A stretch of 14,002 bases of DNA, from positions 1 through 14,002 of the forward strand of contig CANHUK010000008.1 in NCBI GenBank assembly GCA_947463755.1. The letters are read 5' to 3'. The position numbers and the translations under genes were made by a program. This document shows positions 1 through 6,927 of the stretch, piece by piece. Source of the stretch: Chitinophagaceae bacterium. Lineage in GTDB: Bacteria; Bacteroidota; Bacteroidia; Chitinophagales; Chitinophagaceae. The notes below the pieces were generated by a model. That model saw nothing but the letters and a program-made list of their open reading frames with translations, was not told the origin of the DNA and searched no databases. Positions within the stretch are counted from its first letter, which is position 1. Each line of letters begins with the position of its first letter.

Positions 1-1232
1 CCACCACCAAACATCAGCACCGAACACCCGTCGGTGAAATGCCTGTGCATACCGTAATGCTTCAATTCCGTGATAATATCAGGCTGACGAACCTGTTCCT
101 GTACCTTCAATTCCGGACGTCCTTCCACCATCATATCCCGGCTGAATTCACTCGCCAGAATGATCAGTGTACGGTCCAGCCGACCGCTTTTTTCCAGATC
201 CAGGATGAGCTGGGCCACCGGCGCATCGATCAGTTTTTTCATGTCGGCCATGCGGGTATGCCCGTTCTCGTGCGTATCAAACCCAAAAAAGGGCACGTAT
301 TCCGTGGTGACACTGATGAAACGCGCACCCCGTTCTGCCAGACGCTTGGCCATCAGACAACCCAGGCCGAATTTCCCGGTATTGTACACATCATAGGATG
401 ACTTGGGTTCCCGGCTGAGGTCAAAAGCCTCTGCCTCCGGAGATTTCAACAGCCGGTAAGACTGCTCCATGGACCGGATCAGCGACTCCCGCTGATAGTC
501 ACTGCCATGAGACCCCAGGGGACTGTTGTCCACCAACTCCTTGTAGAGACGGTTCCTGCGTTCAAACCGCTTGATGTCCATGCCCGCCGGAGGGAGCACA
601 CTTTCCAGGCCGATCGACGGATCAGGGATCATGAAGGGTCCAAACTCACTGCCGAGGAATCCAGCAGAATGAAAGGCCTTCAACTCCTCACCCTCACCGA
701 CTGTGAACCGCTGACCGATATCAATGAAAGCAGGGATCACCGGATGCAATGGGCCTTTTTCCTTTGCGATCCAGGCTCCGATATGTGGTGCCAATACGGA
801 TTGCGGCGGCTCGTAGCAGGTATGCCAGTGATATTGATGTCGGGTATGTAGGATATGACCAAGATCGGCGGCCACATAAGATCTGATCAGCGTCCCGCGA
901 TCCATCACTTTCCCGATCGATGACAGCCCCTCGGAAAACCGGATGCCATCCAGTGCCGTTGGAATGGAAGGAAACGTGCTCAGCACCCGATTGGCTTCCA
1001 GACCCGTCTCAAAAGGCGTATAGGCTTTGGGATCGAAGGTCTCCGTATGCGCCATCCCGCCGGCCATCCACAACAGGATGACCGTGTCGGCAGTAGCGTC
1101 GACCGGCTTTTTGGATCCGCAACCGCTCAAGAATGCCGGTATGGGCGAACCGGCCGCCATTGTTGCCAGCGCCGCAGCCGTACCACTGCCCAGAAAACGC
1201 CTGCGACTCCAGTCCCTGTTCATCGATGCCAT
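1..1232 (-). CDS. DUF1501 family protein, Tat-exported, C-terminus cut by window edge
   Basis: I translated this minus-strand frame from ATG at 1232; it stays open for 410 codons to the left edge, so the C-terminus is missing. A second ATG three codons in (1223) is an equally possible start. The N-terminus reads SRRRFLG (residues 9-15), a twin-arginine signal, followed by a hydrophobic Ala-rich stretch ending in LSGC (35-38), which could be a lipobox. Family hallmarks follow: LLWMAGGMAHTETFDPK (about 53-69), FDTHENGH (318-325) and LDRTLIILASEFSRD (352-366), the last matching the conserved LDxTLVVxxGEFGR block of DUF1501. The family belongs to the alkaline phosphatase/sulfatase fold group, but its reaction is not known. 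It starts 29 bp after the stop of the multidomain cytochrome gene on the same strand, so the two are almost certainly one operon; this pairing is typical of Planctomycetes and also occurs in Bacteroidota. The family call is firm, the substrate unknown. Confidence 0.9.
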   Translation of the reverse strand, partial: MASMNRDWSRRRFLGSGTAAALATMAAGSPIPAFLSGCGSKKPVDATADTVILLWMAGGMAHTETFDPKAYTPFETGLEANRVLSTFPSIPTALDGIRFSEGLSSIGKVMDRGTLIRSYVAADLGHILHTRHQYHWHTCYEPPQSVLAPHIGAWIAKEKGPLHPVIPAFIDIGQRFTVGEGEELKAFHSAGFLGSEFGPFMIPDPSIGLESVLPPAGMDIKRFERRNRLYKELVDNSPLGSHGSDYQRESLIRSMEQSYRLLKSPEAEAFDLSREPKSSYDVYNTGKFGLGCLMAKRLAERGARFISVTTEYVPFFGFDTHENGHTRMADMKKLIDAPVAQLILDLEKSGRLDRTLIILASEFSRDMMVEGRPELKVQEQVRQPDIITELKHYGMHRHFTDGCSVLMFGG

Positions 1233-1261
1233 GGTTTAGTTTCTTATTAAGTGTTTGTTTA

Positions 1262-3730
1262 TCAATTTATTAACTGAAACTCAGGGTGAAGGGACATGCT
1301 CCAGAAGAAATCCTCTACCTGATCGATGCGCAAGGGTTTGCCCAGGGTCTTTTCCAAAAGATCGGACTCCCGACGGGTGGGGATCCGCCCAAACATCCTT
1401 CGATAGGCTTCCGAGATCAGGGTTCGGGCATCTGGGTGGCGAACCGACCAGGCTCCCGCGGCCGTTTTGATGGTTTCGTGGAAAAGTCCGCCATTCGTCA
1501 GTTCCAGGGCCTGTAACAGACTGGCCTGTGAAACACGTCCGGTAGATACGTTCTCGCGGGTGGGCCTGCCGAGGGATCGCTGGAAAGGGTCGTTCATCAC
1601 CATAGAAGCCCTCGTGAACGGCGCACAATACTGAATGCCGCTGGGCAGCCGCTTCTTCGCGATCATGGAATCCGCATACAACGGATGCAGGGTCATGCCC
1701 ACGGCATCCGCAAACTGTTCGGCACTCATCCGCCGCCTCAGCATCCCGCGGAAAACGAAATCCTTTGACATCACTGCTTCGGGGTCCGATAATGTCACAG
1801 ACGGCAGCTGGTAGGTACGGGAAACCAGTATCTGGCGCAGCAAACGCTTGACATCCGAGCCGTTCTGAGCAAAATCCCAGGCCATCCAATCCAGCAGATC
1901 CTGGCTCCAGGGCCGATTATCCATCGCATCGACCGGCTCAACGATCCCCCTGCCCATGACCTGGGCCCATATCCGATTCACGAGGGTCCGATACAATCTT
2001 CCATTCGCCGGCTGCACGGTCAGGTCAGCCAGCTGTTTCAGTCGCGCGGCTCGATCCGCTGTACTATCGATCTGACCAAGGGCCGGGAAAAGCATACGCT
2101 TCCCGGCATTGCGGCCCGTAGGTTTATCGCACCGATAGATCTGCAGCATCGAATCAGCAAAGAGATTGGCAAATGAATAAGCATCGTCCAGCTTCCAGTC
2201 GCTGATGAAACTGTCATGACAGGAGGCACATTTCAGATTCAATCCGAAGAATACCTGCGAGACATTCTGTGCTGCCTGCATTTCGACGCGTTGACTGGCA
2301 TTGACCTCCCCGCGCCAGCGGATACCGCGAATGAATCCTTCCGAACTGCTGTCGGCATCGATCAACTCACGGACAAAGCGATCGTATGGCTTATTGTTCT
2401 GTAAAGAAGCATATAGCCAGCGCGTAATGTCATAACGTCCGCGCGTGATGTAGCCCGGCCCACTATAGTCATTCCGTAGCAAGTCGTTCCAGAAGGTCAG
2501 CCAATGCTGCGCATAATCGTGATCCCTCGACAGAAGTTCGTCCACCAGACGCTCCCGCTTTCCGGGATCAGGATCGGCCACAAACCGATCCAGACTATCG
2601 GGGTTTGGCAACAGACCGATGATATCGAGACTCACCCGGCGATAGTAGGTCCGGTCATCGACCGACTCGGGCCATTCGACACCCTTCTTTTTGAAATAGG
2701 CATCCGCGAACAGATCGATGGGCTGCTCCAGTCCCGGCTTCGCAGCAGGGACCGCCGGCAGTCTGGGCTCTAAGGATGCCACACGATACAAACTGCGCAG
2801 CGGACCGGTCGGCCAGGGTGCACCCATTTTTATCCATTGACGCAAAACATCGATCTCTTCGGCCGTCAGTGGCTTGCCCTTGACCGGCATCGCCTCCTTG
2901 TGACCCCGCGGAAGCGTCACGCGACGGATCATTTCACTCTCCTCAGGGTTTCCGGCCACGAGCACCGGCCCGTGTTCTCCACCTTCCAGTATGGCCTCTT
3001 TGGAATCCAGGCGGAGCATGCCCTTTACCTTACCCGCACCATGGCAGGAATAACAACTATGTGCCAGGATAGATCGGACACGCAGATTCAATCCCTGCAC
3101 CTGATCCTCTGACAACGGCGTTTTCAGCGAGGCCAGAAAGACACCATGAGGCACCTGTTCGTCTCCCGCACCCTCCTCCACTTCGGAAGGCCCGGACAAA
3201 CCCGCGGTCAGATAACCTTCGCCATGGGTGATCTCGCCTCCGAGATGTCCGGTGACAACCACATTGAAAACAGTGATGATCAGCATAATGAATCCCAGCC
3301 CGGGACGTTGCATCCGGTAGGCTGCCATCGTGATGACGGAAAAAAGGGCAGTGAAGATGCCCGTCCAGCGGTGGGTAGACACCTGTTCTTCACCATATTC
3401 CCCTGAGGAAGCCAGGGCCAGTCCGAAAGCCACACTGAGCAAGGAAGCAACCATCCCGCTGATCACCAGCAGTCGAATAGCCTGTCGGTAGACCTCTGTT
3501 TTTCGCCGGCGATCGATCAGTTCAAATGCCAGTGCAGCGATGAGCAGCACAATGGGAAAGTGAATGATCATCGGATGCAGGCGACCCAAAAAAGAGATGG
3601 GAACAGAAACCTGATCCTGTGCCTGAACAAAGATGGGACTCAGCAGGATCATCAGGGCAAACATGATCCTTCCGGTTGACGACAGCGAGGATTGGGGGGA
3701 ATGATGTTGGGAGGGCGCGATTTGCTGCAT
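1262..3730 (-). CDS. Multidomain membrane c-type cytochrome: DUF2231 + PSCyt1 + DUF1549 + DUF1553
   Basis: The product has 822 residues when started at ATG 3730; the frame is open six codons further to a TTG at 3748, which I reject as a weak start. Domains, numbered from 3730: a hydrophobic signal or anchor (about 21-37, ending FVQAQ); a DUF2231-type membrane region beginning LGRLHPMIIHFPIV with about four helices (51-161) and conserved His; a planctomycete cytochrome c domain with heme motif CYSCH (226-230) and a later Met (281) as possible axial ligand; a DUF1549/PSCyt2 region (about 330-535) with a second CxxCH, CASCH (501-505); and a DUF1553 region (about 570-822) containing NRIWAQVMGRGIVEPVD. 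PSCyt1/DUF1549/DUF1553 proteins are exported, probably heme-bearing proteins of unestablished function. It is the first gene of a unit with the DUF1501 gene. Electron transfer linked to extracytoplasmic oxidation is my inference. The four-domain assignment is strong; exact borders are approximate. Confidence 0.9.
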   Translation of the reverse strand: MQQIAPSQHHSPQSSLSSTGRIMFALMILLSPIFVQAQDQVSVPISFLGRLHPMIIHFPIVLLIAALAFELIDRRRKTEVYRQAIRLLVISGMVASLLSVAFGLALASSGEYGEEQVSTHRWTGIFTALFSVITMAAYRMQRPGLGFIMLIITVFNVVVTGHLGGEITHGEGYLTAGLSGPSEVEEGAGDEQVPHGVFLASLKTPLSEDQVQGLNLRVRSILAHSCYSCHGAGKVKGMLRLDSKEAILEGGEHGPVLVAGNPEESEMIRRVTLPRGHKEAMPVKGKPLTAEEIDVLRQWIKMGAPWPTGPLRSLYRVASLEPRLPAVPAAKPGLEQPIDLFADAYFKKKGVEWPESVDDRTYYRRVSLDIIGLLPNPDSLDRFVADPDPGKRERLVDELLSRDHDYAQHWLTFWNDLLRNDYSGPGYITRGRYDITRWLYASLQNNKPYDRFVRELIDADSSSEGFIRGIRWRGEVNASQRVEMQAAQNVSQVFFGLNLKCASCHDSFISDWKLDDAYSFANLFADSMLQIYRCDKPTGRNAGKRMLFPALGQIDSTADRAARLKQLADLTVQPANGRLYRTLVNRIWAQVMGRGIVEPVDAMDNRPWSQDLLDWMAWDFAQNGSDVKRLLRQILVSRTYQLPSVTLSDPEAVMSKDFVFRGMLRRRMSAEQFADAVGMTLHPLYADSMIAKKRLPSGIQYCAPFTRASMVMNDPFQRSLGRPTRENVSTGRVSQASLLQALELTNGGLFHETIKTAAGAWSVRHPDARTLISEAYRRMFGRIPTRRESDLLEKTLGKPLRIDQVEDFFWSMSLHPEFQLIN

Positions 3731-3748
3731 GTTGGTGGTATGTGACAA

Positions 3749-3782
3749 GCGATCGATTCATCGATCCCGCGGGATCGATCGC
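3749..3782. repeat. Nested palindrome in the divergent intergenic region
   Basis: Positions 3760-3779 form a perfect 20-bp palindrome, ATCGATCCCG followed by its exact reverse complement. A second pair of arms overlaps it: GCGATCGAT (3749-3757) is the exact reverse complement of ATCGATCGC (3774-3782). The site lies 19-52 bp upstream of the chosen cytochrome start (3730), so in its transcript it would be a leader hairpin with two alternative pairings; as DNA it could be an operator for a dimeric regulator. It is not followed by a T-run in either direction, so it is not an obvious terminator. The symmetry is directly visible; the role is inferred. Confidence 0.6.
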
Positions 3783-3808
3783 CATCTAAAATAAGCAATT
3801 CGCCGCAT

Positions 3809-3851
3809 CAAAAGATAAGGTGATCGGGAGGCCCTTCCTTCGTATCTTTTG
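3809..3851. promoter_or_regulatory. Candidate divergent promoter pair: mirrored TATCTTTTG elements
   Basis: CAAAAGATA (3809-3817) and TATCTTTTG (3843-3851) are exact reverse complements separated by 25 bp. Each reads TATCTTTTG on the strand heading toward its own gene, close to the Bacteroidota -7 consensus TAnnTTTG with one extra base. On the plus strand the element ends 29 bp before the beta-helix gene start (3881); on the minus strand it is about 79 bp from the cytochrome start at 3730. I see no good -33 TTTG at the expected spacing for either, so the promoter call is tentative. The inverted repeat could equally be a regulator binding site shared by both divergent genes. Confidence 0.35.
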
Positions 3852-3880
3852 GACGTCAACACATCCATCTTCCATAGGTT

Positions 3881-6343
3881 ATGAAGAAACTCGGAATTCC
3901 AGCGCTACTGCTCATCGCAAATGTCCTGATCAGTCAGGCTTCAGAAGTCAGCATCAACAACAAATGGCAGAACGATACGCTGAACATTTACATTTCAACT
4001 CAGGGAAAGGATGCATTCGATGGTACCAAAGGCAGGCCGGTAGCCAGCTTCAGACGTGCGCAGGAAATATCCAGGCGCAAGGCTCCCAATATTCCCGTCA
4101 ATGTGATCTTCGCAGCCGGCACCTATTATCTACCGGAAACGATCAAATTTGACAGCACCGATAACAGAGCTGCGTTGAATTTCGTAGCCGAACGGGAAGG
4201 AACAGTGGTCATCAGCGGTGGCAGCAAGATCCGGCCGAAATGGACGGAGATATCCAAAGGCCTCTATGTCGCCGAAGTTCCGGCCGGCACAGCACTCGAT
4301 CAACTTTATGTCAACGGAGTTCGTCAGCGAATGGCCCGATTTCCAAATGCCGTCGCCGGTAAAAATGTGTTCGATACCTGGAACCTGCGGCACGACATGA
4401 AAAAGGACAGCCTCAACGATCCCCTGCAAGCGGATCGCATTGCGAGCTGGAAAGATCCGAAGGGCGCCTATATTCATGCCATGCACCAGTCTCTGTGGGG
4501 AGATATGCATTGGCTGGTGAAGGGAAAATACCCCAACGGTTCGCTGATAGAGGAAGGTGGTTGGCAGAACAACAGACCATCCCCCAAACATCCCGCCTAC
4601 CGGATGGTGGAGAATGTTTTCGAAGAATTAGATGCACCTGGAGAGTGGTTCCTGGATGCCGATGCCCGACGTTTATACTTCATGCCGGAATCAGGCACCG
4701 ACCTGTCCAACGCAAAGATCGAGATCGTCAGACTTCCCCACCTGTTCGAATTCAACGGATCCATGTCCCGGCCGGTAAAAAACATCACGCTGAAAGGATT
4801 TGTGTTCCGCCATACCCGTCGCACTTTCATGCAAAATCGTGAACCGCTCCTGCGTTCCGACTGGACGACCTATCGCGGTGGTGCCGTCCTGTTCAACGGA
4901 GCGGAAGACTGCCGCATCCTCGATGCAGAATTCGACCAGGTGGGCGGCAATGCCGTCTTTGTCAATAATTATAACCGGAACATCATCATCAGGGGTTGTC
5001 ATATCCACGATGCCGGGGCCAACGGAGTTGCCTTTGTGGGAGATCCGGAATCGGTCAGAAGCCCACTGTTCCGATATGGTAAACAAGACTACACAACGAT
5101 CGATCGGACACCGGGTCCTAAAACACGCAATTTCCCGCAGGATTGCCTCGTAGAGGATTGTCTGATCACACGGACCGGACGGGTAGAAAAACAGACGTCT
5201 CCCGTGCAGATCTCGATGGCTCACCGCATCACCGTTCGGGACTGTTCGATCTATGACGTACCCAGGGCGGGCATCAATATCAGCGAAGGCACTTTCGGAG
5301 GGCATCTGATCGAAGGATGCGATGTGTTCAACACCGTCCTGGAAACGGGTGACCACGGTAGTTTCAACTCCTGGGGGCGCGACCGCTACTGGACACCGGA
5401 TATCAAGCAGACGGTCCCGGAAGTGAAAGCGGATCCGGGACTCCCGTTCCTGGACATGCTTGATTCCAACACGATCCGGCAGAACCGCTGGCGATGCGAC
5501 CATGGGTGGGACATTGACCTCGACGACGGCTCGTCCTGGTACCGGATCTATGACAACCTGCTCCTGAATGGAGGACTCAAAATGCGGGAAGGTTATAATC
5601 GCATGGCCACCAATAATATCATCATCAACAATGGGTTGCACCCCCATGTCTGGTACCCGAACAGCGGAGATGTTTTCACCCATAACATCGTTTTCACAGC
5701 CCACAGACCGGCCATCATGGATGCCGCCATCGACAAAAAAGGCAAATGGGGACTGGAAGTCGATCGCAACTTCTTCATGTCTCACGAAACCGATCGCCAA
5801 AAATTCAGGCAGAATGGTTGTGACAGCCTGTCGGTCATCATGAACCCGGCATTCATCGACGCGGCTGCAGGAGACTTTAGATTGACAGCAGATGGATTAT
5901 CGAAAGCGACAGGATTCCGGAACTTCCCGATGGATCGCTTCGGGGTGAAAAAACCATCCCTGAAGAAGATCGCCAAACAGCCGGAAATTCCCGCTTTGAA
6001 GATCCGAAAGGAAGCCAATGCCACAATTCCCGCTACCACGGCATCCTGGTATGGGATCATGTTGTCTGAACCCATCGGAAACGATCTGTCTGCCTATGGT
6101 GTTTCACTCGGAGAACAGGGCATTGGCCTGGAAAATATCCCGGCCTCCGGCAAGCCGGAGAAATGGGGCTTTAAAAAGGGAGATCTGCTGCTGGCCGTGA
6201 ACGGCATGAAACTCTCCAGGGTAGCAGCGTTGGTGAAATACCTGAATGACAAGCGATTCGATCCAACCCACCGCTTCCTGCTGATCCGTGATCAACAACC
6301 CATGACGATCATCGTGTCTGAAACGCTGGAAGCCATCAGGTAA
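3881..6343 (+). CDS. Secreted right-handed parallel beta-helix protein (GH141/pectate-lyase-like) with C-terminal PDZ-like domain
   Basis: The 820-residue product starts at ATG 3881 with a typical signal peptide (MKKLGIPALLLIANVLISQA, cleavage near 20-22). Residues about 34-85 (LNIYISTQGKDAFDGTKGRPVASF... FAAGTYYL) carry the entry motif of right-handed beta-helix carbohydrate-active proteins: a 'GxDxxxGTxxxPxASFxxA' segment then 'xxGTYYL'. An inserted domain (about 120-290) contains LDQLYVNGVRQRMARFPN, as in GH141/GH120-like proteins. The helix proper (about 295-670) has repeated turns such as CRILDAEFDQVGGNAVFV, IIIRGCHIHDAGANGVAF and HLIEGCDVFNT. Acidic clusters at GDHGSFNSWGRDRYW (490-504) and DIDLDDGSS (544-552) are candidate active-site residues. 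Residues about 720-816 look like a PDZ domain, with GIGLENIPASGKPEKWGFKKGDLLLAVNGMKL (748-779). Probable role: an extracytoplasmic glycan-cleaving enzyme; substrate not assignable. A non-enzymatic binding role is possible. It is convergent with the DUF6526 gene 12 bp away. Confidence 0.85.
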   Translation: MKKLGIPALLLIANVLISQASEVSINNKWQNDTLNIYISTQGKDAFDGTKGRPVASFRRAQEISRRKAPNIPVNVIFAAGTYYLPETIKFDSTDNRAALNFVAEREGTVVISGGSKIRPKWTEISKGLYVAEVPAGTALDQLYVNGVRQRMARFPNAVAGKNVFDTWNLRHDMKKDSLNDPLQADRIASWKDPKGAYIHAMHQSLWGDMHWLVKGKYPNGSLIEEGGWQNNRPSPKHPAYRMVENVFEELDAPGEWFLDADARRLYFMPESGTDLSNAKIEIVRLPHLFEFNGSMSRPVKNITLKGFVFRHTRRTFMQNREPLLRSDWTTYRGGAVLFNGAEDCRILDAEFDQVGGNAVFVNNYNRNIIIRGCHIHDAGANGVAFVGDPESVRSPLFRYGKQDYTTIDRTPGPKTRNFPQDCLVEDCLITRTGRVEKQTSPVQISMAHRITVRDCSIYDVPRAGINISEGTFGGHLIEGCDVFNTVLETGDHGSFNSWGRDRYWTPDIKQTVPEVKADPGLPFLDMLDSNTIRQNRWRCDHGWDIDLDDGSSWYRIYDNLLLNGGLKMREGYNRMATNNIIINNGLHPHVWYPNSGDVFTHNIVFTAHRPAIMDAAIDKKGKWGLEVDRNFFMSHETDRQKFRQNGCDSLSVIMNPAFIDAAAGDFRLTADGLSKATGFRNFPMDRFGVKKPSLKKIAKQPEIPALKIRKEANATIPATTASWYGIMLSEPIGNDLSAYGVSLGEQGIGLENIPASGKPEKWGFKKGDLLLAVNGMKLSRVAALVKYLNDKRFDPTHRFLLIRDQQPMTIIVSETLEAIR

Positions 6344-6355
6344 GGCTGGACCGCC

Positions 6356-6784
6356 TCAAACCCGGTAATGATCGGCACGCCATTGCTGGATTGACTCCTT
6401 GATCTGCTTACCCGTCATCGATCTGTCCACCGCCTGACGGGCCAGTTCCGGAAACTCCTCATCCGAAGCGAACCTCAAGGCAACGATCTGACCGATCCGC
6501 AACCGGTTATCCAATGGCTTGCCGGTCAGCATGAAATGCCGCAACGACTCCTCAGCACGGATCGCTCTGTCCTGTGCTTTCAGGGCATAGGTCCTGACGA
6601 GGACACCAAGTATGAACACAATGATGAAGAGCAACGTATTGACGAGCGACTGCTGGAAATCGCCCGGTTCAGCATTGAACAGGCGAATGAGCGCCCAGAT
6701 CAATCCACCCGTGATCAATGGTGATGCGATATAATGATACAAAGGGTGATAGCGGACATGATTCTTGAATTCCTGTGCTGCCAT
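6356..6784 (-). CDS. DUF6526 family two-helix membrane protein
   Basis: This 142-residue protein starts at ATG 6784. It opens with QEFKNHVRYHPLYHYIASPL (about 4-23), the conserved N-terminal 'xNxxxHxxxxPxxHY' pattern of DUF6526 proteins, a small family common in Bacteroidota. Two hydrophobic segments follow (about 20-36 and 45-66), then a basic helical stretch RTYALKAQDRAIRAEESLRHFML (64-86) and a soluble C-terminal tail with FASDEEFPELARQAV (105-119). This predicts an inner-membrane protein with a cytoplasmic C-terminal domain. No biochemical function is known. It is a stand-alone gene, convergent with the beta-helix gene and separated from the upstream susD gene by the strong terminator at 6880-6906; a perfect TAnnTTTG element lies 22 bp upstream of its start. 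Confidence 0.85.
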   Translation of the reverse strand: MAAQEFKNHVRYHPLYHYIASPLITGGLIWALIRLFNAEPGDFQQSLVNTLLFIIVFILGVLVRTYALKAQDRAIRAEESLRHFMLTGKPLDNRLRIGQIVALRFASDEEFPELARQAVDRSMTGKQIKESIQQWRADHYRV

Positions 6785-6806
6785 TTGACGGGGTTTATGA
6801 TTTATG

Positions 6807-6814
6807 CAAAGGTA
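6807..6814 (-). promoter_or_regulatory. Candidate -7 promoter element for the DUF6526 gene
   Basis: On the minus strand this reads TACCTTTG, a full match to the Bacteroidota sigma-ABfr -7 consensus TAnnTTTG, 22 bp before the ATG at 6784 and downstream of the susD terminator. No clear TTTG occurs 19-21 bp upstream, so only the -7 half is supported. Confidence 0.45.
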
Positions 6815-6879
6815 CGATCGATTCGGGTGGTTCGATCTCAGTGGTCGTCATGTCACCGAAGCCCTTTCACCGGACATAA

Positions 6880-6906
6880 GAAAGGGGGGCCGGCGGCCCC
6901 CCTTTC
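6880..6906 (-). terminator. Rho-independent-type terminator of the susC-susD operon
   Basis: A 12-bp perfect stem (6880-6891 with 6895-6906) closes a 3-base loop; each arm has six consecutive G or C. It begins 21 bp after the susD stop at 6928. On the minus strand the stem ends in TTTC and is followed by TTATGT, a short, imperfect T-tract. The hairpin is very stable, while the tail is weak for intrinsic termination. Confidence 0.75.
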
Positions 6907-6927
6907 CAATAATCCGTAACGGAACGT

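Noticed and set aside
39..401. Plus-strand open frame of 120 codons at the left end
   Set aside because: It is antisense to the DUF1501 gene, whose minus-strand translation has continuous family motifs; the plus-strand product shows no recognisable domain.
3731..3748. TTG start at 3748 for the cytochrome gene
   Set aside because: An in-frame ATG occurs at 3730, there is no ribosome-binding signal favouring TTG, and the extra six residues add nothing to the signal region.
3749..3782. The palindrome as a transcription terminator
   Set aside because: It lies between divergent gene starts and is not followed by a T-run on either strand.
4691..5800. Long minus-strand open frame of 369 codons
   Set aside because: It lies entirely opposite the beta-helix gene, which has a signal peptide and family motifs; the antisense product is Val/Asp-rich with no recognisable fold.
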